This document shows positions 24,717 to 34,800 of a stretch of 64,000 nt of DNA, piece by piece. The stretch is taken from assembly GCF_001649575.2 (NCBI RefSeq), contig NC_051441.1, forward strand, positions 11,536,306 to 11,600,305, in the 5' to 3' direction. Positions within the stretch are counted from its first letter, which is position 1. Every line of letters begins with the position of its first letter. This DNA is from Kryptolebias marmoratus. Lineage: Eukaryota > Chordata > Actinopteri > Cyprinodontiformes > Rivulidae. The position numbers and the translations under genes are program-made. The notes beneath the pieces were generated by a model. It was not told the DNA's origin. It saw only the letters and a list, made by a program, of their open reading frames with translations, and did not search any database.

Positions 24717-27276
24717 TCAGCGGAACTCATAAATAGGCACGCTGTGCTCTTTAATGTGACTCAGGCTGAGCGACTGATACCTGCAGGAGGCGACGATAAG
24801 CACATTATTTCCCCCCATTCCGCTTTGAGAAAGTTGGCCGAAACGCTGTTGCTTACCACTCTGAGCTCCTGTGGTAATAGTAGCCTTCGATGGTGGCTGT
24901 GGACTTCTGAAAGCAAATGTAGTAGAAGCCGGCGAAGGAGGCGCCGCTGATGTCTTTGATTGTGTGATCGGGAACTAAAAACTGCTCCTAAACGGAATAA
25001 ATAATAAATAAAAGCAACACGAGTTGAGGTTGGAGCTCTGTGTAAGAGGAGGACAAAAAGAGAAACAACCGTCCGCTCACCTTCCACCGCATGAAGATAT
25101 AATCACTGTCATCCAGCGCTTTGTAGTCAAAATGATCCAAGTTGAAGTTTTTGGCGTATTTGTAAAAAGCCTGGAACTTCCCCTGATTAGAGGACAGAAA
25201 ACACATGAAGAATATCTCTTCCTTTTTCCAGCCATCTGCTAGGAAAATACATATCGCGTATCGCCCGGTATCTAAACACTATTTGAGAAAAAAAAAAAAC
25301 ATTTAAATTCAGTAAAACTGACTTTTTCCAGAAGAAGTGGGCTACAAAGTGTTAGATGATGGACGGTGAACCTTCTGCATTCACAAGTAAAAAGCAATTT
25401 TCACACAAACAACTGGTGCCTGAACTTTTTCAGAGATATCATATCATATCATATTACTGGTGGTCGAATATTTAAATCTCAAGGACCAGTTCAGGACTTT
25501 CAGTGTCACAAAGCTGGTTCAGTTTTTACCTGAACCTGAGCTGCTCCAGATCTGGATTAGAGATCACACACAAATCAACCAATCTGTGTCCTTAAAAAAA
25601 CGAAATGAATAAATAAATGAAGAGCTTCAGGTATGCACCAGAGGGAGCGTCTTTTTATCTCTCTCACTGAGATTCACCATTTGGATTTTGAGAAACGTCT
25701 TCGTGAGACAGATCCCAGCAGAATCAGACACTGACGTTGCACAAAACAGAAGACGATCACTGTAAAGTTTGTTGGACGCTCATGCACCAACGGCAACCAC
25801 TGAAATAAATCTGAACTGAACTGATTCTCCAGAAAATCCCACTTTTTTATGTGAAAACATTACAATCAAAGCTCTCTTTACTGATCCATTTTCTAACCCT
25901 TTAATTAATATTTGTTTAATAAACAGATCTTCCCGCCACAAAACGCATTAACTGAGCAAAATACTTGGTGGGACATACCCAGTGTTTTCTGTCCACATCC
26001 TCATCGGCGTCCCACTTCCGAGTTAAAAAAGGCCTCCTGCGGCTGATAATTTCACCAACAAAGAACGTTGTGAGCGTGGGATACTCCTACCACAGATGGA
26101 AAATAAAAAGTGAGAAACAAGAGAAAAAACGTCCAGCTTTCTGGTGAGTTTTAGTCCAGCCTTTATGATAAAACTTACTTCCCAAACATGTTATTAGACA
26201 GTTTATCATTTATTAAAAGCCTCCTACAACAACTTAATTCATGTATAGATATGTGAGAGGATATGTTTACTTATTATCACCTCTCAAAATTAAATATAGC
26301 TCTTTAATTAGAGACCCATCACCAGAGCTTGACCAAAACTTACTTCTGAACCTCCTGACCCTTTATTTCTTGCACAGTTTGCAGAAAGTAATGGACACAC
26401 AGCTGACACATGTATGACTTGGTGTGGGAGGCCGAGCGTAAGAGGCTCACATTGGTCCAAAACTAACCTGACATTTTCTCGCTTCGACCTGCTTCAGGCA
26501 AGCAGCGACCAGTTTGTGTTCATTCTCCGAAAGCACAAAGGTCAGCCTTCCTACACCTGAGCCAGCTGCAGGACTCACCTCAGTCAGGCCTTTGATTTTC
26601 AGGTATCCACACAAATATGAGTCAGCCATGGTCACATGCTGTTCAAGGCAAACAGACAGGGAACACTTAGTCATGTCTCCCAGGCTTGACATTATGTAAA
26701 ACTGAAAATCTACCTCACTTTGACTGGGTTTGGGCAAAAAAATGGCAGCAAGCTGTGAGTGCACACGCAGGCAAACACAAACACATGTTAAATCTGCTGA
26801 GATTCCTGACAAATCGAGCCAAAATCATTGTAATAATTAAGGTGACTTGTTGCACAAACTAAAAATGCTGAAAAGATACCACTTTAACTTCAAACTACAT
26901 ATGCAAAACATCAGTAAGAGCTGATATCTGGTCAAAACAGCTGCTGTAGGTTAGCAACACAAAGCTACACATAGGCAGACTTGGGTTATAATTCTAATAA
27001 AAACAAAAATAAAGAAAATATTAGAAGTAGTGATTAGCTACAACAAATTACCTGCAAAACCACCTCTACGTCGTAAGAGTTGCCTTTGCTCCTCTGGTAA
27101 CCCCGAAACTGCGAGCCGCTGTAGAGTAAGGACACGGCCACCCCCGGCTGGGACGTGTTGATCGGGGCAGGGGGGACAAGACAGGCCGAGGATGGGCAGG
27201 CCGAGCCGGTGGTACAGCAGCACTCCGCTCGGACAGGCATGATGAGTACTGAAGAATCCCCGTCAGCCACCGTCAT
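24717..27276 (-). CDS. gid4: GID4, substrate receptor of the CTLH/GID E3 ubiquitin ligase
   Basis: GID4 (VID24 family) recognises N-terminal proline degrons and recruits substrates to the CTLH/GID ubiquitin ligase. Exons in transcription order: 27276-27052, 26638-26579, 26086-25979, 25182-25081, 24987-24857 and 24780-24717, giving 229 residues. The core is almost identical to the human protein: [20 protein letters not shown], then [53 protein letters not shown] and the C-terminus HSVPIYEFR. The eight-stranded barrel is therefore complete. A second in-frame ATG at 27240 (MPVRAEC) matches the conserved human segment MPVRTEC and is equally plausible as start. The long unconserved N-terminal extension of human GID4 is absent. 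Confidence 0.97.
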
Positions 27277-27868
27277 GAACTTTGTGACCGAAACACCACT
27301 ACTGGGGACGGGAAGGGGGCTGAAAGTGGAAAGGTTTCACCCAGCAGGAGGAAAAAAAAGCAAAATCTCCGGAGCTCAAAAGTTTGCTTCCATTTCTAAC
27401 CTTTCCATGAACTGACGACGAATACCATCTGCGACGCTTCATTTGAGGAGCCAGCTTCCTGCAAATTCATTGGCTAAAAACTGGGTCTTGGCTCAAGCGA
27501 GACTCCTATTGGATGATATGTCGAAGTGCATTCTGGGGGTTGTATTTTTATTTCAAACTAATCGCAACTTTTCGTTTGTGAGAAACTAAACCAAGTCAGT
27601 AAACGAATGCTTACATTGCTTCGTTTCACTGAAAAATATATTTTAATACTGCAAGTTTTTAGGAATATTTTAATATGAAAAGTTGAGTTATTTTGCCAGA
27701 TATACGATAACTTGTATGCAAATCTTAAGTATTCACATTAGATAATGCCAAGTTCAAAATTATAGTTACATTTAGTTTAAAAATTAGGGTTAGGACCATC
27801 CATCCAGCCATTTTTTCCCACATAAAACAAGAAAAAAGATAAATGCATGTATAATTAAATTGTTTTGG
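27277..27868. promoter_or_regulatory. gid4 promoter region and short spacer to drc3
   Basis: Two inverted CCAAT boxes (ATTGG near 27469 and 27509) lie about 195 and 235 bp upstream of the gid4 start and could bind NF-Y. The rest, toward the drc3 3' end, is AT-rich with no gene. Confidence 0.45.
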
Positions 27869-27874
27869 TTTATT
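27869..27874 (-). terminator. Poly(A) signal of drc3
   Basis: AATAAA on the minus strand, 80 nt after the drc3 stop codon. Confidence 0.65.
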
Positions 27875-27953
27875 TTACTATGTATGATACAAATGCAGAT
27901 GCTGCAGGATGCACAATTTACAAGTACATAGTAAAATATTTTAACTTATAATT

Positions 27954-30948
27954 CTAATTCTCCAGCTGTTTCCTCAGATAGTCTGCATATCTGTAGATGT
28001 CTGAGGTGCGCATGTGGGTCCGCTGAACATCTTTTTCCTGAATCTGTAACAACCCATAAAGATAAGCAACAAAAATAATGAATGTGAGATAAGGTGAGGT
28101 TTACCATTTACCTTAAACATACGCACTAAACTGTTTGCTTTAGTGAAAATTTAGCTTCCTACCTCTTTAAAAAGGGCCACTTTCCAAGCACTAACTTGTG
28201 TAACCAACTGGATCTCTCTGTCATTTATCCTCTGCTGGTGATTTTCATGGCTATTGTTCAAGGTATTCATCAATGAATCTTTGTCTGTGAACAGCTAGAT
28301 GGAACAAAAACAAACAAACCCACAAATCCTGATACCATACCTTGCTGTTGACACATTAGTATATAGTTTAGAGGTTATTACAAGCATGTTTTAAATATGT
28401 TTTCTTGTTGTTTTTGTAAACCCACAATGTTTGAGTTCAGCCACTAAAGGTATTGGGAGACATTATCGACAGCAGTAAAAATAGGAAACTTAAAGTGAAC
28501 GAAAAGAAATATTACTAACCCTCATCACATCATCTGGTGTGTCCTCTGCCAGACTTTGATTGGCCACTTTCTCCTGAGTTTCAATAACAATTTCCTTTAC
28601 CTTCTGATAATATTTATCCTCCAGATCTCGTAACTGATTAAATGTACAACTGGGTCAAAGAAACAAGGATCTCAAACAAGCAAGTTACTGCTTTGATACC
28701 GGCCTGTAATCAAATTCAAATAAGCAAGTAATAACTTGTTTACAAGTGAACAAAGTTAGTTTCTTTCCATATATTGTGTTTTTGCCATGATTATTTGGTT
28801 GTTTATCCTGGTAGGCATGAAGATACCCTTTAAACATTGTATAAAGGAATTATACAATGAAGTAATTCATACCTGTTAAGTTGAAAACAAAAACAATAAA
28901 AAAAGGATATGTCTCTTGTGCAGTTTCCATAAAGCTGGTAGCCATGTCTGACATAGAATTGTCAAGCTTTGTGATGTTTTCCTGAAAACAAACAGAAAGC
29001 ATCACTTTAGTAAATATGAAACTAAGGCTCCATGTAAATTAAGTACGGAAAGTGTAATAAAATGTACAGAAGATGTGCAGATGTTTACCTCAAGGTTGCC
29101 GACCAGTTCAAACTCTACTGTCAGGAGGCTTTCACAGAGCTGCATGATCGCATCATTGCAGCCGTTGATCTTGTCCTTCAATAGGTTTGATTCTGTCAAA
29201 TTCTGCAACTCTGCAATCCTCTAAAAAAAACAAACAACAACAATTACTGTATCACTAACTTACAGTAAATGTTTTTATAAATTGTTTGCATTCTGTCTAC
29301 TTGCCCCTTTGTGCTCCTGATCAAACTCTGCCAGTTTCTGCGATGCCTTCTGCCTATAATATGCCTCAGCCTCATCCTGGCCAACGAAGAAAGAGTTCAA
29401 CTCTGTCTCTCTTTGTTTGTGCTCCGCCAAGCCAAAGTCAACAAAGGCCCTACACAGCTCCCCCGTTTGGTCCTCTAAAGTAAAGGCAAAGTCAAGGTAT
29501 TTAAGGAAAGATTTGATCACCTTGTGCATTAAGTTAATGTAAACAAACTACATGGATTTAAAAAAAAAATAAGGCAAAAATAGGATATGTTTGAAGCAGA
29601 GGAGCCACTCCTGGAAGTAACTGTGGTCCCACTGCCTCTGGATCATCTTTAAACATGCTGTTAAACAAACTGGACCCACTGAGGTCCTCCACAAAGGCAT
29701 CCTGTGAAAATCAAGACACAGGAGGTTATAGATTGTGTCCACTCAAAGAGCTGCATTAATAGATTGAACTTTTTCATACACGGTGGAGTTTTAACTCAGC
29801 TTCCTGGCTTTGCTGAGCTTCATCGGCTCGTTGCTTCTGCAACTCTTGAAGTTTCATTTTGTCAAGGAGACATCGGTTTTTTACGGATGCTTCTTCTCTC
29901 TGTTCAAACATAGACACATATGATTTCTTTTCTATATGTAGTTTTAATATGGCTGGGGGGATAAATGCTCATTTAACAAAAATAACAGTTATATAACCAA
30001 GTAAGTCAAAGTACTTACTATTTCAGAGTCAATTAAAATGCTGTCTAGGCAGGTCAGGTTTGGCAAAAAGGCAATAATGAAAAGTGTGTAGTTTTCCTCA
30101 TTAGAGACAGGATTTCCAGCCATGTAGAGTTTGAACAGGTTCCTAAACCTCTTGAGATAGAGCACCTTTGAAATGCCAGTTATACAAACATTTTACAATA
30201 ATACATTCTTAAAATGCAATAAATTACCTTCTCATGGCACATATGATACAGATTGATGTTTTTATTTTGGACAAGATGAAGATCTTACCGTGTCCAGCTC
30301 TCTGATGAGGTTGTTTCCTATGAAGAGAAGTCTCAGGTCTTCTAGTGTGTCCATGTTCTCAACGACAGAGATTTGGTTGTGGGACAAATTCAGCACTTCA
30401 AGCTTTTGCAGAGTGTCCAGACCCTGGATTTTTTTAATCTTGTTGAATGACAGATCTAAAAGACGGATTTAAATTTTAATTTAAAAACGCGCCACAAAAA
30501 GTGCCGATGCAAACACGATCTCTACGACAAAACACCACCTGAATATTAAAAACAAAACTCACTGAGCCAGGTAAGATTAATCAGGCTTTCCAGGCCTTCG
30601 ATCTTCTCTATAACATTGTTATTCAGATCAAGCCTCATCAGAGATGTAAAATCATATAAAAGGTCAATCTTCAGGATGTCTGTAAGCAAATCATCTTTTG
30701 CATCATTAAACTCAAAATGCATTAAAGTAAAGGCAAAATTTTTTATGTTCCTTCTTACTTTTGTTTTCCAATCTTAAATGAAAAAGTTCACTTCTGCATT
30801 CCATGCATGAAACAAAAGCTTCCCTTAGGAAAACGTAGTCCAGCTTATTCAACATATTCTCTTCAGTTTGGTTGACTTCCTTCTTCATAGCATCCTGTAA
30901 GATCTCCTCATTAATCACAATGGGGTCCTTTTTCATGTTGCTGTTCAT
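27954..30948 (-). CDS. drc3: Dynein regulatory complex subunit 3 (LRRC48)
   Basis: Axonemal protein of the nexin-dynein regulatory complex in motile cilia and flagella. Exons in transcription order: 30948-30759, 30679-30563, 30455-30289, 30165-30019, 29899-29780, 29701-29589, 29479-29305, 29220-29089, 28981-28911, 28643-28520, 28294-28163 and 28043-27954. They sum to 525 residues (human 523). An N-terminal leucine-rich-repeat domain (about 60-210) shows LNNNVIEKIEGLESLINLTW, LDTLQKLEVLNLSHNQIS and LPNLTCLD. A charged coiled-coil region to the C-terminus follows. Two introns, 28644-28910 and 29480-29588, have AT-AC ends and U12 signals; only this splicing restores an ungapped alignment with the human protein. 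The intron after 29305 uses a GC donor (GGG|GCAAGT). A 5' UTR exon is inferred from the donor at 31262 and the acceptor near 30978. The start MNSNMKKD is the first ATG after that acceptor; MKKD at 30936 is an alternative. Confidence 0.95.
28644..28910 (-). other. U12-type AT-AC intron in drc3
   Basis: The 5' splice site reads GAGAC|ATATCCTTTTTT, a perfect match to the U12 consensus ATATCCTTT. A branch-site-like TTCTTTGAC (28662-28654) lies 11 nt before the AC end in GTTGTAC|ATTTAATC. The junction is phase 2 and gives AQETFNQLRDLED, which aligns ungapped with human AQ-free counterpart residues around CRDLEN. No GT-AG alternative keeps frame and homology. Confidence 0.88.
29480..29588 (-). other. 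Second U12-type AT-AC intron in drc3
   Basis: The 5' splice site is CAAAC|ATATCCTATT, one mismatch from the U12 consensus. The branch-site-like TACCTTGAC (29499-29491) lies 12 nt before the terminal AC in GCCTTTAC|TTTAGAGG. The junction is phase 2 and produces PLLQTLEDQTGELC, collinear with the human protein. At 109 bp it is short. Confidence 0.86.
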
Positions 30949-31386
30949 ATTTATGGTGCCGGTATTAAAATTACAGCCTGTTAAAAACAACAAAGTACGT
31001 CAAAGTTCGACTTATTGAAGTGAAAATGGTTTCAGTCCCAAAAATGAAAATGTTTAGAAGATTAGCTTTATGAGGATGATGATTGTGAATACTTTACTGG
31101 TCATTTGCAGGAAATTACAGGGTCACTGCAGCAGCATTTATGTCACACAGACAACAGCAACAAATACACTAATGCTAAAGTATAGTGCATAAAAATACAC
31201 AGAGCAAAAACCTTTATACCCTGTTTGGTGAGATTAATTATTTAGCTCAAGGTAATACTTACCACTGACAACGGGAGAACTTCTTTACTAATTTTTTCTT
31301 TTCTTATTTTTTATTTTTGTCAATGTCAAATGCTTAAAATAAGTTAAAACAATGTGTAACGCTCGTTTCTGTGTTGTTGATGCACA

Positions 31387-31399
31387 GTTGCTTAGCAAC
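31387..31399. promoter_or_regulatory. Perfect RFX X-box upstream of drc3
   Basis: GTTGCTTAGCAAC is a perfect inverted repeat of the half-site GTTGCT with a 1-nt spacer, the classic X-box bound by RFX ciliogenic factors. It lies about 125 bp upstream of the inferred donor of the drc3 noncoding exon. DRC3 is a motile-cilium gene, the expected target class. Confidence 0.75.
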
Positions 31400-31829
31400 A
31401 TCTTGATTCTCAGACGCGTTCAAACACTTTCAAGAAAACCTGTTAAATTGAAACCTTTACCTCCACATTGGTATTATTAGAGTTTTATTTAGGAAAATTT
31501 CAAAAGGAACTTAAAATAATTTGTTCGTTAAAACACGTTATGGTTCTAACTGTATGTGTTTTAGGACATTTTTTTCGTAATGTGAGTTACACAGCACGAT
31601 CAAGTCAGATTTCCATTCAGACAAAAAGCAACGTCGTTTTTACGGTGCTGGGAAGCGTTTATTGAACGTAGCTTTAGGATGCTAAACATAACTGACACTG
31701 AGTCCAGCCAATCGAATCAAAGGTTTACCCTTTTTCAGCCAATACAGTTTGTCAATAGGTGGGGCTTAGCTGTACCACTTCTGGGCCTCAGCGTCTCTGT
31801 CAATCCCTTGCGGATCGTTTGTTGTCAAA
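31400..31829. promoter_or_regulatory. Divergent drc3/tom1l2 promoter region
   Basis: Two CCAAT boxes at 31708-31712 and 31739-31743, 31 bp apart, precede the tom1l2 start codon by about 90-120 bp. No TATA box is evident. The X-box described separately marks the drc3 side. Confidence 0.5.
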
Positions 31830-34800
31830 ATGGAGTTTTTACTTGGAAATCCTTACAGCACTCCCGTGGGCCAGTGTGTAGGTACGTGAAGCTTCGCAGT
31901 TCTTTATTAGAGGTGTAGAGCTTTCTCCTCAATGAATAGCTAGAGAATTTACTTTTTAAAATGGCAGGAAAAAGCGAGCTCGCGCTGGCATCTCCCTAGC
32001 AAACGTCATCTGCATGGAATGAGCTGTCGGCTAATGTTAGCCAGCAAACCCAGATAAGTTAGTCCGTTACATTTATTTACCAGCATGACGCTAAAATACC
32101 TTGCATTTATGAAGACAGCGTTAAGTAGTTTTTGTTGTTTCTGGTTTAAAACCTCCATTGTTTCCTGTGAACCTTTGTCCTGCAGGAGAAAGGCATGTGT
32201 GTGTTTTTCTTTTAGATTATATACATATTTGCCTTTTTTTTTTTTTTTTTTAAACAACCTCAAATTTAGCTAATTTGTCACCAGTTCTTTGTCTGTATTA
32301 TGGTGCAAATGATAGCCCTTCTGTGACAAGTCTTTTTTTAAAACAAGCAGCAATATATTGTTTTAAATACAATGCCACACTGTTCCTCTTGTGTTCATGT
32401 CAAATCAAGTAATAATGATGAGAGGGACACTGTTTTATACATCACTGGTGCTCTGCTCTTGTTAGGATAAAAATCTATAACTTTATTAGTTTCATTTCTC
32501 ATTCATAGGCAATGTTGATTGGAGGCTTTTGCGAATGTTTATGAAGTATAATTATAAGGTAGTAACATTTATGTAGGAGTTACATTTAATTATAAAAGGA
32601 CATGGCCAAGAAAGGCAAAGACTCATTCACATTCTTAATTGGTGAGGTTTTAAGTTTAAGCTTATGAAAGTGGGAAGAAAGGCTTCAGAATCACTGAAAG
32701 CATCTTGCTTTTAATGCCGCAGTTATCCATTTGAGTTTTGCAGTGCCTTGCATTTGTTACATTTTGAATCTCAGCTTTTCACAGATCTCAGCTGAGTTTG
32801 TTGTTATTTTGACCAGCTTTCTGTTCCAGTGATGGTGATCCGTACGCCTCAGAAGAGGGGGGGCAAATAATCATCTTACCTGGCAAAAAGAGAGGAGACG
32901 TGTGTGTCAAGGTTTTCCACATCCAAGCCGCCAGGTTTTGACTAGCAGCTGGTCATGGAGGCGTGTAGAACAGGGAACAAATGGCTACAAAGTAAAACAC
33001 CTAAAGACATGGATGAGTCAAACTCTGGCAAGAGGGAAGGAATGAAGGGGCTTAAAAGTCTACATTGAAGAGAGATAGGCCGGAGAGAGACTTTACTGCC
33101 TTGTTGGCAAGTGCGTGGTACAGCTTGGCACCGTTAGAGCCGCGTGATCGGCTGGCTTCGGTTGGGTCGTGTCAATTGCTGAACCTAGAGGCTGCAGGAG
33201 AGGTGACACAACACCGTGGTGAATTAATCCACTTAAACGGCTAGTGAAGCTCCAATCGCTCAGTGTCATTTGAGCACATTTTACTCTCTCCTCGCTCTGC
33301 CCTGCAGTGACACGACAACGCACCTGAGGAGCTTACATGACACACGGCAGGGGGAGGAGGAGAGCCGCGGGGAATTCTTCCAAAGCCGCATTTGAACACA
33401 TTTAAAGGGAATTTTCTGGATGTAAATACACCTGAGTAGGAAGAAGTATGTTGCTCTGTGGTTGTCAAGTCTGTGGACAGCTGAGCAGAAAGTGGATTCA
33501 CCGAAGTGTGACCTCTCTGGATAGTTTGTGTTTGTAGCCAAAACGGTTTGAAACAATAGCATGGGGGGGTGATGGGGAGATCAGCGCAGAGGGGCTTCCG
33601 TCTGTGACCGAATCAACTAATATGGCTGAGTATGCAGCTGCGTCACATCCTCTGTTAGTGGCCTTTTCTCCCGTCATGTTGGTTTCCCACGTTCCAGTTA
33701 ACCCTTTTTGTTCTTTCTGTTAATTTTCTAGACTTCGGAGCATCGAGTGGCGGCCCAGAGACCCAGCGATGTAAAACTGAAACAAAGAAAAATATTTTTA
33801 GTAGTTCTACTCTGCCTCCGGATCAGTTTCCTGTTAGGTTTTAATAGATCTTGTTTTTTTTCACAAGGCAACCGCATAAAAAATAGGATAATTTCAAGAT
33901 GATATAAAACCCGTCCAACTGGAATTTATGTTCACAATAAGGAATCTACAAAGTATTATTTGTAGTAGGATTCTGTTTATTCTTATGGTGAATTTGTCAC
34001 TTTTTTTTTTGTTTCAGAAGCCCAGTTTCATCTGAGCAAGACAATAAATCAGTGCTTGTTTCTCATACTGGGATCCTGCATGGACTTAGTATTTTTGCTT
34101 GTTTGTTTTATGTACAGCATTTCTATTAAATCCCCTCATTAGTTTCAGAGAAATGTGACGCTGCAAGCCCCAATAAAAGCTTCAGACGTTTGAACACTGA
34201 CCGTCACATCCAATGGAACCACATAATCTCATCTGAAACTGTGAATTAACCGCGTGAAGAAATCTGAATTATTTCAAGCCAAGTAGACCCACACAGTCTG
34301 ATAAACTAAATGAAGAATGTTTAAATGCCTAAAAAAGGGTGGCAAACAATATTTCCCTATATTGTTGTCTGAATTATTTAGTGTTAGTTTTGGTTTTCAT
34401 AAAACCTCCCATTTCCAAAAGGCACAGTTTCCTCTTTTCAATGAAATGTTTTGCCTCCTTTTTAGAGACACACTAAACTATCAGACAATACAAACGCCTT
34501 TCCTATCTTCTGTGAGCCATAATAGTGGTATTGGTTGATTTTTTTTTTTTTAAACATTATGTTGGAAGGTTTACAGTTTTAATGTGTGCAGAAAGCCATC
34601 AGTTGTCTTACTCACAGAACCCATGTTTGTGAGGATTTACGTTGTTATTTTGTAGGACAAAAAAAAAAAGTAAAGCGCAGTATTTTTTAACATTCTGGTC
34701 ATTCCCTGTGTGTTTTGTTCTCCAGAGCGAGCCACAGACGGCGGGTTACAGAGTGAGGACTGGACCCTCAACATGGAGATCTGCGATATCATCAATGAAA

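Noticed and set aside
28861..28981. GT-AG reading of drc3 that retains the sequence ETYPFFIVFVFNLTG
   Set aside because: It leaves the next exon out of frame and inserts hydrophobic residues absent from the family. The AT-AC splice restores both frame and alignment.
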